64,000 nt of DNA. It comes from Rhodocyclaceae bacterium (lineage in GTDB: Bacteria; Pseudomonadota; Gammaproteobacteria; Burkholderiales; Rhodocyclaceae). Below are positions 41,209-50,558 of the stretch, piece after piece. Numbering within the stretch: the first letter of the stretch is position 1; the number at the start of each line of letters is the position of its first letter. A model generated the notes under the pieces. It ran no database searches. It was not told where the DNA came from and saw only the letters and a list, made by a program, of their open reading frames with translations. A program made the translations under genes and the position numbers. The stretch is from the NCBI GenBank assembly GCA_016791115.1, contig JAEUNL010000053.1, positions 1 to 64,000 on the forward strand, in the 5' to 3' direction.

Positions 41209-41748
41209 TCAGCGCGGGTGTTGCGCCACGATCGCACGGCCGCTCGGCGCGCTGCTGCGACGCGCCACCGGCTTGCGCCGCCCGGCACCCGGATCGAAGC
41301 TGCCGTCGACTTCCTTCATCGCCGTCTTGCGGGCCTTGAGCGCCATCTTGAACGCGCCCTCCTCGCCATACTTCTTGACCGAGAACTTGACGCGCTTGCG
41401 GCGCCCGCCCGGCATCGGCCACGAGGCCACCCAGAACCAGCGCTGCTGGTCTTCCGGCAGGTCGCGCGTTTCCGACGCACAGTAGCGGCACACGCCGACC
41501 ACGCCAGAGCGATTGCTGCTCTTGACGATGCTCGAATACTCGCGCATCGAGAACGGGGGGAATTTATCGATGATGTCGTCGCGGTACTGCTTGGCGGCGC
41601 CGAACGACTTGGTCTTGCCGCCGTGCACGCCATCGCTGAAATGCTTGCGATAGATGACGCCACGACGCTGAATGGTCACCAACCAGCCGTGGGTGCGGCT
41701 GGCGTCATTGTCGACGCGACTGATGCCATAAGTTGAACTGCGGCTCAC
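41209..41748 (-). CDS. AP2-domain protein
   Basis: A 179-residue basic protein with two AP2/ERF-like segments: residues about 17-62 (SRTHGWLVTIQRRGVIYRKH ... AAKQYRDDII) and about 81-143 (SGVVGVCRYC ... FWVASWPMPGGRRKRVKFSV ... ALKARKTAM). Both show the YRG/W-x-A strand pattern and Ala-rich helix of AP2, a DNA-binding fold better known from plants, apicomplexans and homing nucleases. No HNH nuclease domain is attached. The start is GTG at 41748, chosen because GGAGGT lies 6 bases upstream; the open frame extends to 41877 without conservation. The tail is Arg/Lys-rich. Function is unknown; a DNA-binding role is inference. Confidence 0.7.
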   Translation of the reverse strand: MSRSSTYGISRVDNDASRTHGWLVTIQRRGVIYRKHFSDGVHGGKTKSFGAAKQYRDDIIDKFPPFSMREYSSIVKSSNRSGVVGVCRYCASETRDLPEDQQRWFWVASWPMPGGRRKRVKFSVKKYGEEGAFKMALKARKTAMKEVDGSFDPGAGRRKPVARRSSAPSGRAIVAQHPR

Positions 41749-42010
41749 GCTGTTACCTCCAAAAAATCCCAACACAATCGAGAGCAGAGATCCGGCCGGC
41801 TTCGACTGCGTTCCCCCCAGAACGCATGCAGCGGTGCAGATTGCGCGCTGCCACTTGATCCCGCGAACTTCACACACATCTAGGGTGGCGATGAACGCTC
41901 CCGGCGATGCAGTGGAGCGAAGAATGAAGGGTTCGCTAATGGAGTGCCGTGAAGGAATTCCTCACCCTTCAAGGCATTAGGATCGAAGCGAAGGGAATTG
42001 GAGAATCGAC

Positions 42011-42448
42011 GTGACGGAATTCATGCAGCTCGCGTGTCCGCATTGCCGAACGGCGAACCGCGTACCGCGCATGCGGCTCAACGAACACCCGAATTGCGGC
42101 CGCTGTGGCGGCACCCTGTTTACCGGCGCACCGATCGAACTGGACGACACCAGCTTCGCGGCTTTCGTGGGCCGTAGCGAACAACCGGTAGTGGTCGATT
42201 TCTGGGCTGCGTGGTGCGCACCATGCAGGGCGATGGCGCCGGCGTTTGCCTCGGCAGCCGCACAACTCGAACCGCATGTGCGGCTCGCCAAGCTGGATAC
42301 CGAAGCGGCGCCGCGGGTCGCGGCGCAGTACGGCATCCGCAGCATTCCGACCCTGGTGATCCTGCAGGGAGGACGCGAAATCGCGCGTCAGTCCGGCGCG
42401 ATGGATGCAGCCAGCATCGTACGCTGGGTGCGCGCCAGCACGGGTTGA
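42011..42448 (+). CDS. trxC: Thioredoxin 2 (zinc-containing)
   Basis: This cytoplasmic disulfide reductase has 145 residues. The N-terminal zinc module shows CPHC near residue 9 and CGRC near residue 29, and the thioredoxin domain has the active site WAAWCAPCRAMAP with the CxxC redox pair and cis-Pro in RSIPTLVIL. The GTG at 42011 is favoured over ATG 42023 because GGAG lies 7 bases upstream. It converges on the kinase gene. Confidence 0.92.
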   Translation: MTEFMQLACPHCRTANRVPRMRLNEHPNCGRCGGTLFTGAPIELDDTSFAAFVGRSEQPVVVDFWAAWCAPCRAMAPAFASAAAQLEPHVRLAKLDTEAAPRVAAQYGIRSIPTLVILQGGREIARQSGAMDAASIVRWVRASTG

Positions 42449-42473
42449 GGGTCGGGGACGGGGCCGGAAGCGC

Positions 42474-43844
42474 TCAGCGCACCGGCGGGGCGTCGACGAG
42501 CTGCAGGTCGAGCGCGGAGATCTTGGGCGCCTTGGCCGCGACCTGCGCCTGCTCGCCCCTGGCAGCGAGTTGCTTCTCGGCGTCGACCAAGCGACGGGAG
42601 GCGATCGTCACCAGCCGCTCGCGGAAATGTTCGAGGCACTCTTCAGAGGCGAGTTGCAGCGCCGCCGGATTGATCTCCAGCCAGGTCACCCTCCCCAGCG
42701 CAACAACGGATGCGTGGCGCTTGTGCTCGAAGGCATCGAGGTAAGCGGCTTCGCCGACCACCTCGCCCGCCCCGAGAGTACGGATCCGCCTGCCTCCGCT
42801 CGAGATTTCGACCTCGCCGTCGAGGATGATGCCGAAACGGCTGTCGGTGTCCCCCTCGCGCATGATCGTGGCACCCGCCTCGATTTCGACCCAGGCCGAA
42901 ATGCGCAGCGCCTCCCATACCTCGACGTCCTCGAACTCGGTGAAGAATGTCAGTTTGCGCAGCACGGAAAAGCGCGTGGTGTCTGGCGCAACGTAATTCT
43001 CGTCGACAATCTTGTAGCGCACTGCCGACAGGTCCTTGGCCATGTCGGCGCCGTTCTTGTAGCGCGAGTAGAGATCCTTTTCGAGCGCCTTTCTGATGAT
43101 GGCGTCCATCTGCTCCGGCACGTCGGGATTGAGCTGGCTCACCGAAGGCGGGTCGGCATTGATGATCTTGTAGACGAGCTGTGCAGGATGCTTGGCACGG
43201 AACGGCAAGCGCCCGGTGAGCAGGTGGAACAGCACGACCCCCAGCGAGTAGAGGTCGGTTTTCTGGTTGAGCGGATAGCTCTTGATCTGTTCGGGCGACA
43301 TGTAGGCCGGCGAGCCCACGCCCATGATGAAGGTCGAATCGTGCGTCTTCTTGTTGACGTTGATTGCCAGCCCGAAATCCGTGATCTTCACGTTGTCCTT
43401 GCTGTCGATCATGATGTTCGCCGGCTTGATGTCGCGATGGACGATCCCCTGGCGATAGGCGTAGTCGAGCGCAAGACAGCACTTGAAGACAATGCTGACC
43501 GTACGATGGATCGGCAGCATGCGGTCGAAGCTGCAGAACTGGTCGAGCGGCTGGCCGTCGACGAATTCCATGACGATGTAGGCGCGCGTTTCCTCGACCA
43601 CCACGTCGTAAAACTTGATGATATTGGGGTGGTCGAGTCGCTTGGCGATCGCGGACTCGGTGGTCAGCAGCTTCATCTGGCGCCGCGTCCACTTGCCCTC
43701 GTCCTTGTTCTTGTCGCCGAACTGGATCAGTTTGACCGCCACGCCTTCCGGGTGATCGTCGCTTTCGCACAGATAGACCGTCGCGGTCGCGCCCTTGCCG
43801 ACCTCGCGGATCACTCGGAATTTGCCGATGGTTTCAGGCGTCAT
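42474..43844 (-). CDS. Serine/threonine protein kinase with C-terminal cyclic-nucleotide-binding domain
   Basis: A 456-residue soluble Hanks-type kinase. The Gly-rich loop is GKGATATV (16-23), ATP Lys38, catalytic loop HRDIKPAN (Asp138), DFG at 156-158, and APE-like MSPEQ (182-186), so all key residues are present. Residues about 300-415 form a cNMP-binding fold; its phosphate cassette has Gly364-Glu365 and RHASV (376-380), with the conserved Arg, so nucleotide binding is plausible. There is no transmembrane helix. It is divergent from grpE-dnaK-dnaJ. Kinase control by cAMP or c-di-GMP/cGMP is inference; substrates are unknown. Confidence 0.9.
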   Translation of the reverse strand: MTPETIGKFRVIREVGKGATATVYLCESDDHPEGVAVKLIQFGDKNKDEGKWTRRQMKLLTTESAIAKRLDHPNIIKFYDVVVEETRAYIVMEFVDGQPLDQFCSFDRMLPIHRTVSIVFKCCLALDYAYRQGIVHRDIKPANIMIDSKDNVKITDFGLAINVNKKTHDSTFIMGVGSPAYMSPEQIKSYPLNQKTDLYSLGVVLFHLLTGRLPFRAKHPAQLVYKIINADPPSVSQLNPDVPEQMDAIIRKALEKDLYSRYKNGADMAKDLSAVRYKIVDENYVAPDTTRFSVLRKLTFFTEFEDVEVWEALRISAWVEIEAGATIMREGDTDSRFGIILDGEVEISSGGRRIRTLGAGEVVGEAAYLDAFEHKRHASVVALGRVTWLEINPAALQLASEECLEHFRERLVTIASRRLVDAEKQLAARGEQAQVAAKAPKISALDLQLVDAPPVR

Positions 43845-43968
43845 TGACTGAATGGCGGTGGCGTCCCCGGCTGCAAGGCCCCGACCTGCAACCGGGTTTG
43901 GTCCGATTGTCGCATGATCCCGACGAGCAGGGGCTATTCACATCTTGAACGGCACACGGGCACGCGGA

Positions 43969-43996
43969 CTTGAATTTGTTTCGACCACCCCAATAT
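43969..43996 (+). promoter_or_regulatory. Sigma-32 (RpoH) promoter of grpE
   Basis: CTTGAA (43969-43974) and CCCCAATAT (43988-43996) are separated by 13 bases, very close to the heat-shock consensus CTTGAA-N13/14-CCCCATNT. It is 30 bases upstream of the grpE ATG. Confidence 0.8.
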
Positions 43997-44025
43997 CGGG
44001 GAGGTTTGATAAGGGAGACCGTGCA

Positions 44026-44577
44026 ATGTCCGACGAAACCATCAACCCGGGCCCGACCAACGCGCCTGCAGAATCGCCACTCCAGGCCGCAGCGGCCGCA
44101 CCGGTCGATACCATGCCGAGCCTCGAGGAGGCATTGCGCACGGCCGAACTCAAGGCGTCCGAACACTACGACGCGTGGCTGCGCGCCAAGGCGGAAACCG
44201 AGAACGTGCGCCGCCGCGCCGCCGAGGATGCGATCAAGGAACGCAAGTTTGCCGCCGAGAAGTTCGCGAGCGCCATGCTGCCGGTGAAGGACAGCCTGGA
44301 AGCCGCGCTGGGTAGCGAGAATGCCTCGCTGGAAACACTGCGTAGCGGCGTCGAGCTGACGCTCAAGCAGCTTCAGCAGGCCTTCCAGGGCGCCAACCTG
44401 ACCGAGGTTGCCCCGCAGGGCGAGAAATTCGACCCGAACAGGCACCAGGCCATCTCGATGGTCGAGTCCGACGCCGAGCCGAACACCGTCGTCCAGGTGC
44501 TGCAGAAGGGATATCTGCTGCACGAACGGGTGATTCGCCCCGCGCTGGTCATCGTCGCCAAGGCCAAGGCGCAATAA
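44026..44577 (+). CDS. grpE: Nucleotide exchange factor GrpE
   Basis: It releases ADP from DnaK in the Hsp70 cycle. It has 183 residues from [20 protein letters not shown] at 44026, preceded by AGGGAGA; the frame opens earlier at 43945. The long dimerising helix spans roughly 35-90 ([20 protein letters not shown]), and the C-terminal beta domain has [20 protein letters not shown] and [18 protein letters not shown]. It is directly behind a sigma-32 promoter and 89 bases before dnaK. Confidence 0.97.
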   Translation: MSDETINPGPTNAPAESPLQAAAAAPVDTMPSLEEALRTAELKASEHYDAWLRAKAETENVRRRAAEDAIKERKFAAEKFASAMLPVKDSLEAALGSENASLETLRSGVELTLKQLQQAFQGANLTEVAPQGEKFDPNRHQAISMVESDAEPNTVVQVLQKGYLLHERVIRPALVIVAKAKAQ

Positions 44578-44580
44578 GCG

Positions 44581-44608
44581 CTTGAAAGCGGACGGCAAAA
44601 CCCCATAT
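44581..44608 (+). promoter_or_regulatory. Sigma-32 (RpoH) promoter of dnaK
   Basis: CTTGAA (44581-44586), 14-base spacer, then CCCCATAT (44601-44608), a near-perfect heat-shock promoter. It starts 3 bases after the grpE stop and would give dnaK its own heat-inducible transcript in addition to readthrough from grpE. Confidence 0.85.
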
Positions 44609-44666
44609 CGGATGCAGACCCGCCGGACGATCCGGCGCCAGGACACAGCTTAGAAAGGACCAAGCA

Positions 44667-46604
44667 ATGGGCAAGATCATCGGTATCGACCTCGGCACCA
44701 CCAACTCGTGCGTCGCCGTGATGGAAGGCGGCAAGCCGAAGGTCATCGAAAACTCCGAAGGCGCGCGCACCACGCCGTCGATCGTCGCCTATGCCGACGA
44801 TGGCGAAGTGCTGTGCGGGGCGTCGGCCAAGCGCCAGGCGGTCACCAACGCGAGGAACACCCTTTATGCGGTCAAGCGCCTGATCGGTCGCCGCTTCGAG
44901 GAAAAGGAAGTGCAGAAGGACATCGACCTGATGCCCTACACCATCGCCAAGGCCGACAACGGCGACGCCTGGGTCGAAGTACGCGGCAAGAAGATCGCAC
45001 CGCCGCAGGTTTCGGCCGAAGTGCTGCGCAAGATGAAGAAGACGGCCGAGGACTACCTCGGCGAGGAAGTCACCGAGGCGGTGATCACCGTGCCCGCTTA
45101 CTTCAACGACAGCCAGCGCCAGGCTACCAAGGACGCCGGCCGCATCGCGGGCCTCGAGGTCAAGCGCATCATCAACGAGCCGACCGCCGCCGCGCTCGCC
45201 TTCGGCATGGACAAGAAGGCCGGCGACAAGAAGATCGCTGTCTATGACTTGGGCGGCGGCACCTTCGACATCTCGATCATCGAGATTGCCGAACTCGACG
45301 GCGAGCACCAGTTCGAGGTGCTCTCGACCAACGGCGACACCTTCCTCGGCGGCGAGGATTTCGACCAGCGCCTGATCGACTACATCGTCACCGAGTTCAA
45401 GAAGGAACAGGGTGTCGACCTGAAGAACGACGTGCTCGCGCTGCAACGCCTGAAGGAAGCGGCCGAGAAGGCCAAGATCGAGCTGTCGTCGAGCCAGCAG
45501 ACCGAACTCAACCTGCCGTACATCACGGCAGATGCCTCGGGCCCGAAGCACCTGACGATGAAACTCACGCGCGCCAAGTTCGAAAGCCTGGTGGACGAGC
45601 TGATCGAGCGCACCATCGAGCCTTGCCGGATCGCGATCAAGGATGCCGGCGTCAAGGTCGGCGACATCGACGACGTGATCCTCGTCGGCGGCATGACGCG
45701 CATGCCCAAGGTGCAGGACAAGGTGAAGGAATTCTTCGGCAAGGAGCCGCGCAAGGACGTCAACCCGGATGAAGCCGTTGCCGTCGGTGCCGCCATCCAG
45801 GGCGGCGTTCTGCAGGGCGAAGTGAAGGACGTGTTGCTGCTCGACGTGACCCCGCTGTCGCTGGGCATCGAGACGCTCGGAGGCGTGATGACCAAGCTGA
45901 TCGCCAAGAACACGACCATCCCGACCAAGACCAGCCAGGTGTTCTCGACGGCGGACGACAACCAGTCGGCCGTGACCATCCACGTGCTGCAGGGTGAGCG
46001 CGAGATGGCGTCGGGCAACAAGAGCCTCGGCCAGTTCAACCTCTCCGACATCCCGCCGGCGCCGCGCGGCATGCCGCAGATCGAAGTTACCTTCGACATC
46101 GACGCCAACGGCATCCTGCACGTGTCGGCCCGTGACAAGGGCACCGGCAAGGAGAACAAGATCACCATCAAGGCGAACTCGGGCCTGTCCGAGGACGAGA
46201 TCAACCGCATGGTGAAGGACGCCGAGGCGCACGCCGAGGAAGACAAGAAGCTGCACGAGCTGGTCGATGCCCGCAACCAGTGCGACGCGATGATCCACTC
46301 GGTGAAGAAGGCGCTGACCGAACACGGCGGTTCGATCGATGCCGACGAGAAATCGAAGATCGAAGCTGCACTCAAGGAAGCCGAGGAGGCGATCAAGGGT
46401 TCGGACAAGGACGCCATCGAGTCGAAAACCCAGGCGCTGGCAATGGCCAGCCAGAAGCTGGGCGAGAAAATCTATGCCCAGCAGCAGGCGGCAGGCGGCG
46501 CGCAGGGCGCCGCGGAACCCGAAGCCGGTAGCGGCGGAAGCGCGAAGAAGGACGACGGCGATGTGGTGGACGCCGAGTTTACCGAGGTGAAAGACAAGAA
46601 GTGA
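44667..46604 (+). CDS. dnaK: Molecular chaperone DnaK (Hsp70)
   Basis: An ATP-dependent chaperone for folding and stress recovery. It has 645 residues. The N-terminal ATPase has [36 protein letters not shown] and [17 protein letters not shown]; the linker [17 protein letters not shown] leads into the substrate domain, and the C-terminus ends with the Asp/Glu-rich [25 protein letters not shown] lies just upstream of the ATG. It has its own sigma-32 promoter and is followed by a strong terminator. Confidence 0.98.
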   Translation: MGKIIGIDLGTTNSCVAVMEGGKPKVIENSEGARTTPSIVAYADDGEVLCGASAKRQAVTNARNTLYAVKRLIGRRFEEKEVQKDIDLMPYTIAKADNGDAWVEVRGKKIAPPQVSAEVLRKMKKTAEDYLGEEVTEAVITVPAYFNDSQRQATKDAGRIAGLEVKRIINEPTAAALAFGMDKKAGDKKIAVYDLGGGTFDISIIEIAELDGEHQFEVLSTNGDTFLGGEDFDQRLIDYIVTEFKKEQGVDLKNDVLALQRLKEAAEKAKIELSSSQQTELNLPYITADASGPKHLTMKLTRAKFESLVDELIERTIEPCRIAIKDAGVKVGDIDDVILVGGMTRMPKVQDKVKEFFGKEPRKDVNPDEAVAVGAAIQGGVLQGEVKDVLLLDVTPLSLGIETLGGVMTKLIAKNTTIPTKTSQVFSTADDNQSAVTIHVLQGEREMASGNKSLGQFNLSDIPPAPRGMPQIEVTFDIDANGILHVSARDKGTGKENKITIKANSGLSEDEINRMVKDAEAHAEEDKKLHELVDARNQCDAMIHSVKKALTEHGGSIDADEKSKIEAALKEAEEAIKGSDKDAIESKTQALAMASQKLGEKIYAQQQAAGGAQGAAEPEAGSGGSAKKDDGDVVDAEFTEVKDKK

Positions 46605-46624
46605 CGGATGACATGTAGCAAGCG

Positions 46625-46651
46625 ACGGGGCAGGTGCAATACCTGCCCCGT
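46625..46651 (+). terminator. Intrinsic terminator between dnaK and dnaJ
   Basis: ACGGGGCAGGT and ACCTGCCCCGT make an 11-bp perfect stem around GCAAT, followed by TTTCCGCTT. It should reduce dnaJ expression relative to dnaK; dnaJ may depend on readthrough or an unseen promoter in the remaining 57 bases. Confidence 0.8.
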
Positions 46652-46708
46652 TTCCGCTTGCGGCACCCAGAACAATGTTGCCCGCAACCCGTAACCGGTC
46701 ACCGCACT

Positions 46709-47836
46709 ATGGCTAAACGCGACTTTTACGAAGTTCTCGGCGTCAATCGCGACGCGTCGGACGACGAGATCAAAAAGGCCTACCGCAAGCTGGCCATGAA
46801 ATTCCACCCGGACCGCAATCCGGACAATCCGAAGGCCGAGGAGCAGTTCAAGGAAGCCAAGGAAGCGTACGAAATCCTTTCGGATGCGCAAAAGCGCCAG
46901 GCCTATGACCAGTTCGGCCACGCCGGCGTCGACCCGCAGGCAGGCATGGGCGGGGGTGCGGGCATGGGCGGCTTTGCCGACGCCTTCTCGGACATTTTTG
47001 GCGACATCTTCGGCGGCGGCCGGGGCGGTGGCGGTGGCCGTTCGACGGTCTATCGCGGCGCCGACCTGCGCTACAACCTCGAAATCTCGCTGGAAGAGGC
47101 TGCACGCGGCACCGATACGCGCATCCGCATTCCGACCATGGAGGAATGCGACACCTGCCACGGCAGCGGCGCCCGGCCCGGCACGCAACCGAAGAGTTGC
47201 CCAACCTGCGGCGGCGCCGGCCAGGTGCGCATGCAGCAGGGCTTCTTTTCGATTCAGCAGACCTGCCCGAAATGCCACGGCACCGGCCGCGTCATACCCG
47301 AGCCCTGCCCCACCTGCCACGGCGCAGGTCGCGTGAAGCAACACAAGACGCTGCAGGTCAAGATTCCCGCCGGTGTCGACGAAGGTGATCGCATCCGCCT
47401 GGCCGGCGAGGGCGAACATGGCGTCAACGGCGGCCCGCCGGGTGACTTGTTCGTGCAGATCCACATCAAGCAGCATCCGGTTTTCCAGCGGGACCACAAT
47501 GACCTGCACTGCGAAATGCCGGTGAGTTTCGCGACTGCCGCACTGGGCGGCGAGATCGAGATCCCCACGCTGGACGGTGCGGCGAAGATCAAGATCCCGG
47601 CCGAAACCCAGTCGGGCAAGGTATTTCGCCTGCGCGGCAAGGGCATCCGCGGCATCCGCTCGAGCGGGCCGGGCGACCTCATGTGCCACGTCGTGGTTGA
47701 AACACCGGTCAACCTCACCGACCGCCAGAAGGAACTGTTGCGCGAGTTCGAGGCCATCAGCGACAAGGACGCCGGTCGCCACAACCCGCGCGCCAAGTCC
47801 TGGATGGACAAGGTCAAGGATTTCTTCGCCTCCTGA
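46709..47836 (+). CDS. dnaJ: Chaperone DnaJ (Hsp40)
   Basis: The co-chaperone that stimulates DnaK ATPase. It has 375 residues from [20 protein letters not shown] at 46709. The J domain contains the HPD motif in [11 protein letters not shown]; a Gly-rich segment (about 75-115) follows, then four zinc-finger repeats [24 protein letters not shown] and CPTCHGAG (about 148-210), and the C-terminal substrate domain. It is third in the heat-shock cluster. Confidence 0.98.
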   Translation: MAKRDFYEVLGVNRDASDDEIKKAYRKLAMKFHPDRNPDNPKAEEQFKEAKEAYEILSDAQKRQAYDQFGHAGVDPQAGMGGGAGMGGFADAFSDIFGDIFGGGRGGGGGRSTVYRGADLRYNLEISLEEAARGTDTRIRIPTMEECDTCHGSGARPGTQPKSCPTCGGAGQVRMQQGFFSIQQTCPKCHGTGRVIPEPCPTCHGAGRVKQHKTLQVKIPAGVDEGDRIRLAGEGEHGVNGGPPGDLFVQIHIKQHPVFQRDHNDLHCEMPVSFATAALGGEIEIPTLDGAAKIKIPAETQSGKVFRLRGKGIRGIRSSGPGDLMCHVVVETPVNLTDRQKELLREFEAISDKDAGRHNPRAKSWMDKVKDFFAS

Positions 47837-47909
47837 AGCCGTTCGCCTCGTCTGCCCACGGCCTTGCTCTGCGGCCGGTCAATCCAGGTCCGTTTTCCGG
47901 CAAGGAATC

Positions 47910-47929
47910 GGGGCGGAGGGCGTCGCCCC
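47910..47929 (+). terminator. Possible terminator after dnaJ
   Basis: GGGGCG and CGCCCC pair around an 8-base loop about 75 bases after dnaJ; the nearest T-run (TTTT) is 11 bases further on. Weak evidence. The rest of the gap 47837-48111 has no gene. Confidence 0.3.
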
Positions 47930-48111
47930 AAGGCCCCTGTTTTCAGCCTGATCCTGCATCGGGTTTGACAACGATCCCGCCCGAATCGGCCTGTCGCGGA
48001 ATATCACCTGACGTACGACAAATACCCGAGTGCGGCATGGGTATATACATCCTCTGATGCAACCAGATGTCCGGGCCACGCGATCCGGATGACAACCAGA
48101 GGAGAAATACC

Positions 48112-49242
48112 ATGAGGACCCTGTTCAGAAGGTTGGGGGGACTGGCTTTGTCCTTCATTGCGACACTCGCGCCAGCGGCATCGCCGGGAGTGACGGACGG
48201 CGCAGTTTCGATCGGCATGTCGGCACCTTTCACCGGGCCGAATGGTGCCTATGGCGTTGCAATGCGCGAGGCGATTGCCGCCTATTTCGCGCGACTCAAC
48301 AAGGCCGGCGGCATCAATGGCCGCAAGGTCGAACTCGTGTCGCTGGATGACGGCTATGAGGTCGAACGCACCGTTGCCAACACCAGGACGCTGATCAACG
48401 AGAAGAAGGTCTTTGCGCTCGTCGCCTACTATGGATCGAGCAGCACGACGTCGGCGATGGAGGTGTTCTCAGCCGAGAAGGTGCCACTGGTCGGCACGAT
48501 CAGCGGTGCCGATTCGTTGCGCATGCCGCCGAATCGGTACATGTTCAACGTGCGCGCGAGCTACGCCAACGAGACGGAGGCCATCGTGCGCCAGCTCACG
48601 TCGCTCGGCGTCAATCGGATCGCCGTTTTCTACCAGAACGACGGCTTCGGCAAATCGGGCCTGGACGGCGTCACGGCGTCGCTCAAGAAGAGCAACCTGA
48701 CCCCGGTCGCGGTCGCGTCGGTGGAGCGCAATTCGCTGGAAGTGGCACCTGCCGTGCAGGCGATCGCCAAGGCCAATCCGCAGGCGATTGTCATGATCAC
48801 GCTCTTCAAACCCACCGCAGAATTCGTGCGCCAGCTGCGCAAGCAGGGGCAGCAGCCTCAGTTCATGACGCTGTCGCCGGTGGGTGCCGATGCGCTTGCC
48901 AAAGAGCTTGGCGACGAGGCGCGCGGGATCGGCATCTCGCAGGTCATGCCCTACCCTTGGGATACGACCGTCGCCATGGTAGGCGAGTACCAGGCACTAC
49001 TCGGCAAGGCCGGCGAGAATGCCTATTACGGGCTGGAAGGCATGGCGATGGCGAAGGTACTCGTCGAAGGGCTGCGACGATCGGGGCGCGACCTGACAAG
49101 GGACAAGCTGGTGTCGTCGCTCGAAACGCTGAACGATTTCGACCTCGGCGGCTACCGGATCGGTTTCGGCCCCTCCGATCGATCAGGATCGCGTTTCGTC
49201 GACCTGACCGTAATCGGCGCCGGCGGCAGCGTCCTGCGGTGA
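48112..49242 (+). CDS. ABC transporter periplasmic substrate-binding protein (LivK-like), paralogue 1
   Basis: A periplasmic receptor of the branched-chain amino acid/amide family (Peripla_BP_6). It has 376 residues from MRTLFRRLGGLALSFIATLA at 48112, preceded by AGAGGAGA; signal peptide cleavage is likely near APAASPG. Family features include IGMSAPFTGPNGAYGVAMRE, INGRKVELVSLDDGYEVERT and VFYQNDGFGKSGLDGV. No permease or ATPase gene is near, so it may serve a distant transporter or a sensor. The ligand is unknown. It is a close paralogue of the next gene. Confidence 0.85.
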   Translation: MRTLFRRLGGLALSFIATLAPAASPGVTDGAVSIGMSAPFTGPNGAYGVAMREAIAAYFARLNKAGGINGRKVELVSLDDGYEVERTVANTRTLINEKKVFALVAYYGSSSTTSAMEVFSAEKVPLVGTISGADSLRMPPNRYMFNVRASYANETEAIVRQLTSLGVNRIAVFYQNDGFGKSGLDGVTASLKKSNLTPVAVASVERNSLEVAPAVQAIAKANPQAIVMITLFKPTAEFVRQLRKQGQQPQFMTLSPVGADALAKELGDEARGIGISQVMPYPWDTTVAMVGEYQALLGKAGENAYYGLEGMAMAKVLVEGLRRSGRDLTRDKLVSSLETLNDFDLGGYRIGFGPSDRSGSRFVDLTVIGAGGSVLR

Positions 49243-49411
49243 CCCCGCGACTGTCCAGGGTTCGTACAACCCGGGCACGCAGCAAGCGCGAATTTGGACA
49301 CACATCGCCATTAATTGCCGGCGAAGCCCCAGAAGGAGCGTGACAGTCTTCATGGCAGGCATGAACCACGGAGCATAGATTCTCTCAGTCAATCGTGACG
49401 AGGGGGGTTAC

Positions 49412-50551
49412 ATGCACGGAATTGCGAAATGGCTTGCTATCGTGGCGAGCGCCTGCTGCTTCGTGGCCCAACCTTCACGTGCCGACGAGGGGGTCACGGA
49501 TCGAACCATTCTGATCGGCCAGTCGGCCGCCCTCAGCGGTCCTGCCCAGGAACTCGGCAGCGAAATGCGGCAGGGTGCGCTCGCCTATTTTGGCGGCATC
49601 AATGCCCAGGGAGGCGTCAACGGTCGCCAGATCGAGCTTCGCACGCTGGACGACGGCTATGAACCGGATCGTGCAGCTGCAAACACGAAGAAACTGATCA
49701 ATGAAGAACGCGTCTTCGCACTGCTTGGCTATGTGGGCACGCCGACCAGCCAAGCCGCCCTGCCGATCTTCACCGAGGCACGCGTTCCCTTCATCGGGCC
49801 GTTCACCGGCGCACAACTGCTGCGCGACCCGTTCAACCGCCATATCTTCAACATCCGCGCCAGCTACTTCGACGAAACCGAAAAAATCGTCGAGCAGTTG
49901 TACGCGGTCGGGCTGAAGAACATCGCCGTCTTCTATCAGAACGATGCCTATGGCAAGGCTGGGCTCGCCGGCGTGGAGCGCGCGATGAACAAGCGCAACC
50001 TCAAGATCGCCGCTGCCGCGACGGTGGAACGCAACTCGACGGATGTTGCCGCCGCAGTTCAGGCTCTCCACGCAGCCAAACCGGACGCCGTGATCCAGAT
50101 CAGCGCGTACAAGTCATGCGCCGCGTTGATCAAGGACATGCGCAAGGCGGGCAGCGCGACCCAGTTCTACAACGTCTCCTTCGTCGGGAGCCGTGCACTG
50201 GCCAATGAGTTGGGCAGCGCCGGCGTCGGGGTCGTCGTGTCGCAGGTCGTGCCGCTGCCGTGGAGCGGCACCCAGCCGATCGTGCGCGAGTACCAGGCGG
50301 CGATGCAGAAGGCGGGAGCGACCGATTTGTCGTTCACCAGCCTGGAGGGCTATATCGCTGCCAAGGTTTTGGTCGAAGGTCTGCGCCGCGCCGGCAAGTC
50401 ACCGACGCGCAGCGGCCTGATCACCGCGCTGGAATCGATGCAGGATCTCGACCTTGGCGGCTTCGTCGTCAATTTCTCGCCGAAGAGCCACAACGGTTCG
50501 ACGTTTACCGACCTGACGATCATCACCCAGGGCGGCAAATTCCTGCACTAA
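49412..50551 (+). CDS. ABC transporter periplasmic substrate-binding protein (LivK-like), paralogue 2
   Basis: This 379-residue protein has the same fold as its neighbour: signal peptide to about residue 24 (QPSRADEG), then ILIGQSAALSGPAQELGSEM, VNGRQIELRTLDDGYEPDRA and IAVFYQNDAYGKAGLAGVER. The same DDGYE, YQND and late DLGG blocks occur in both proteins, indicating a tandem duplication with divergence in the ligand region. A 169-base gap separates them with no gene. A GGGG tract lies upstream of the ATG. Ligand and partner transporter are unknown. Confidence 0.85.
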   Translation: MHGIAKWLAIVASACCFVAQPSRADEGVTDRTILIGQSAALSGPAQELGSEMRQGALAYFGGINAQGGVNGRQIELRTLDDGYEPDRAAANTKKLINEERVFALLGYVGTPTSQAALPIFTEARVPFIGPFTGAQLLRDPFNRHIFNIRASYFDETEKIVEQLYAVGLKNIAVFYQNDAYGKAGLAGVERAMNKRNLKIAAAATVERNSTDVAAAVQALHAAKPDAVIQISAYKSCAALIKDMRKAGSATQFYNVSFVGSRALANELGSAGVGVVVSQVVPLPWSGTQPIVREYQAAMQKAGATDLSFTSLEGYIAAKVLVEGLRRAGKSPTRSGLITALESMQDLDLGGFVVNFSPKSHNGSTFTDLTIITQGGKFLH

Positions 50552-50558
50552 GGCCCAT

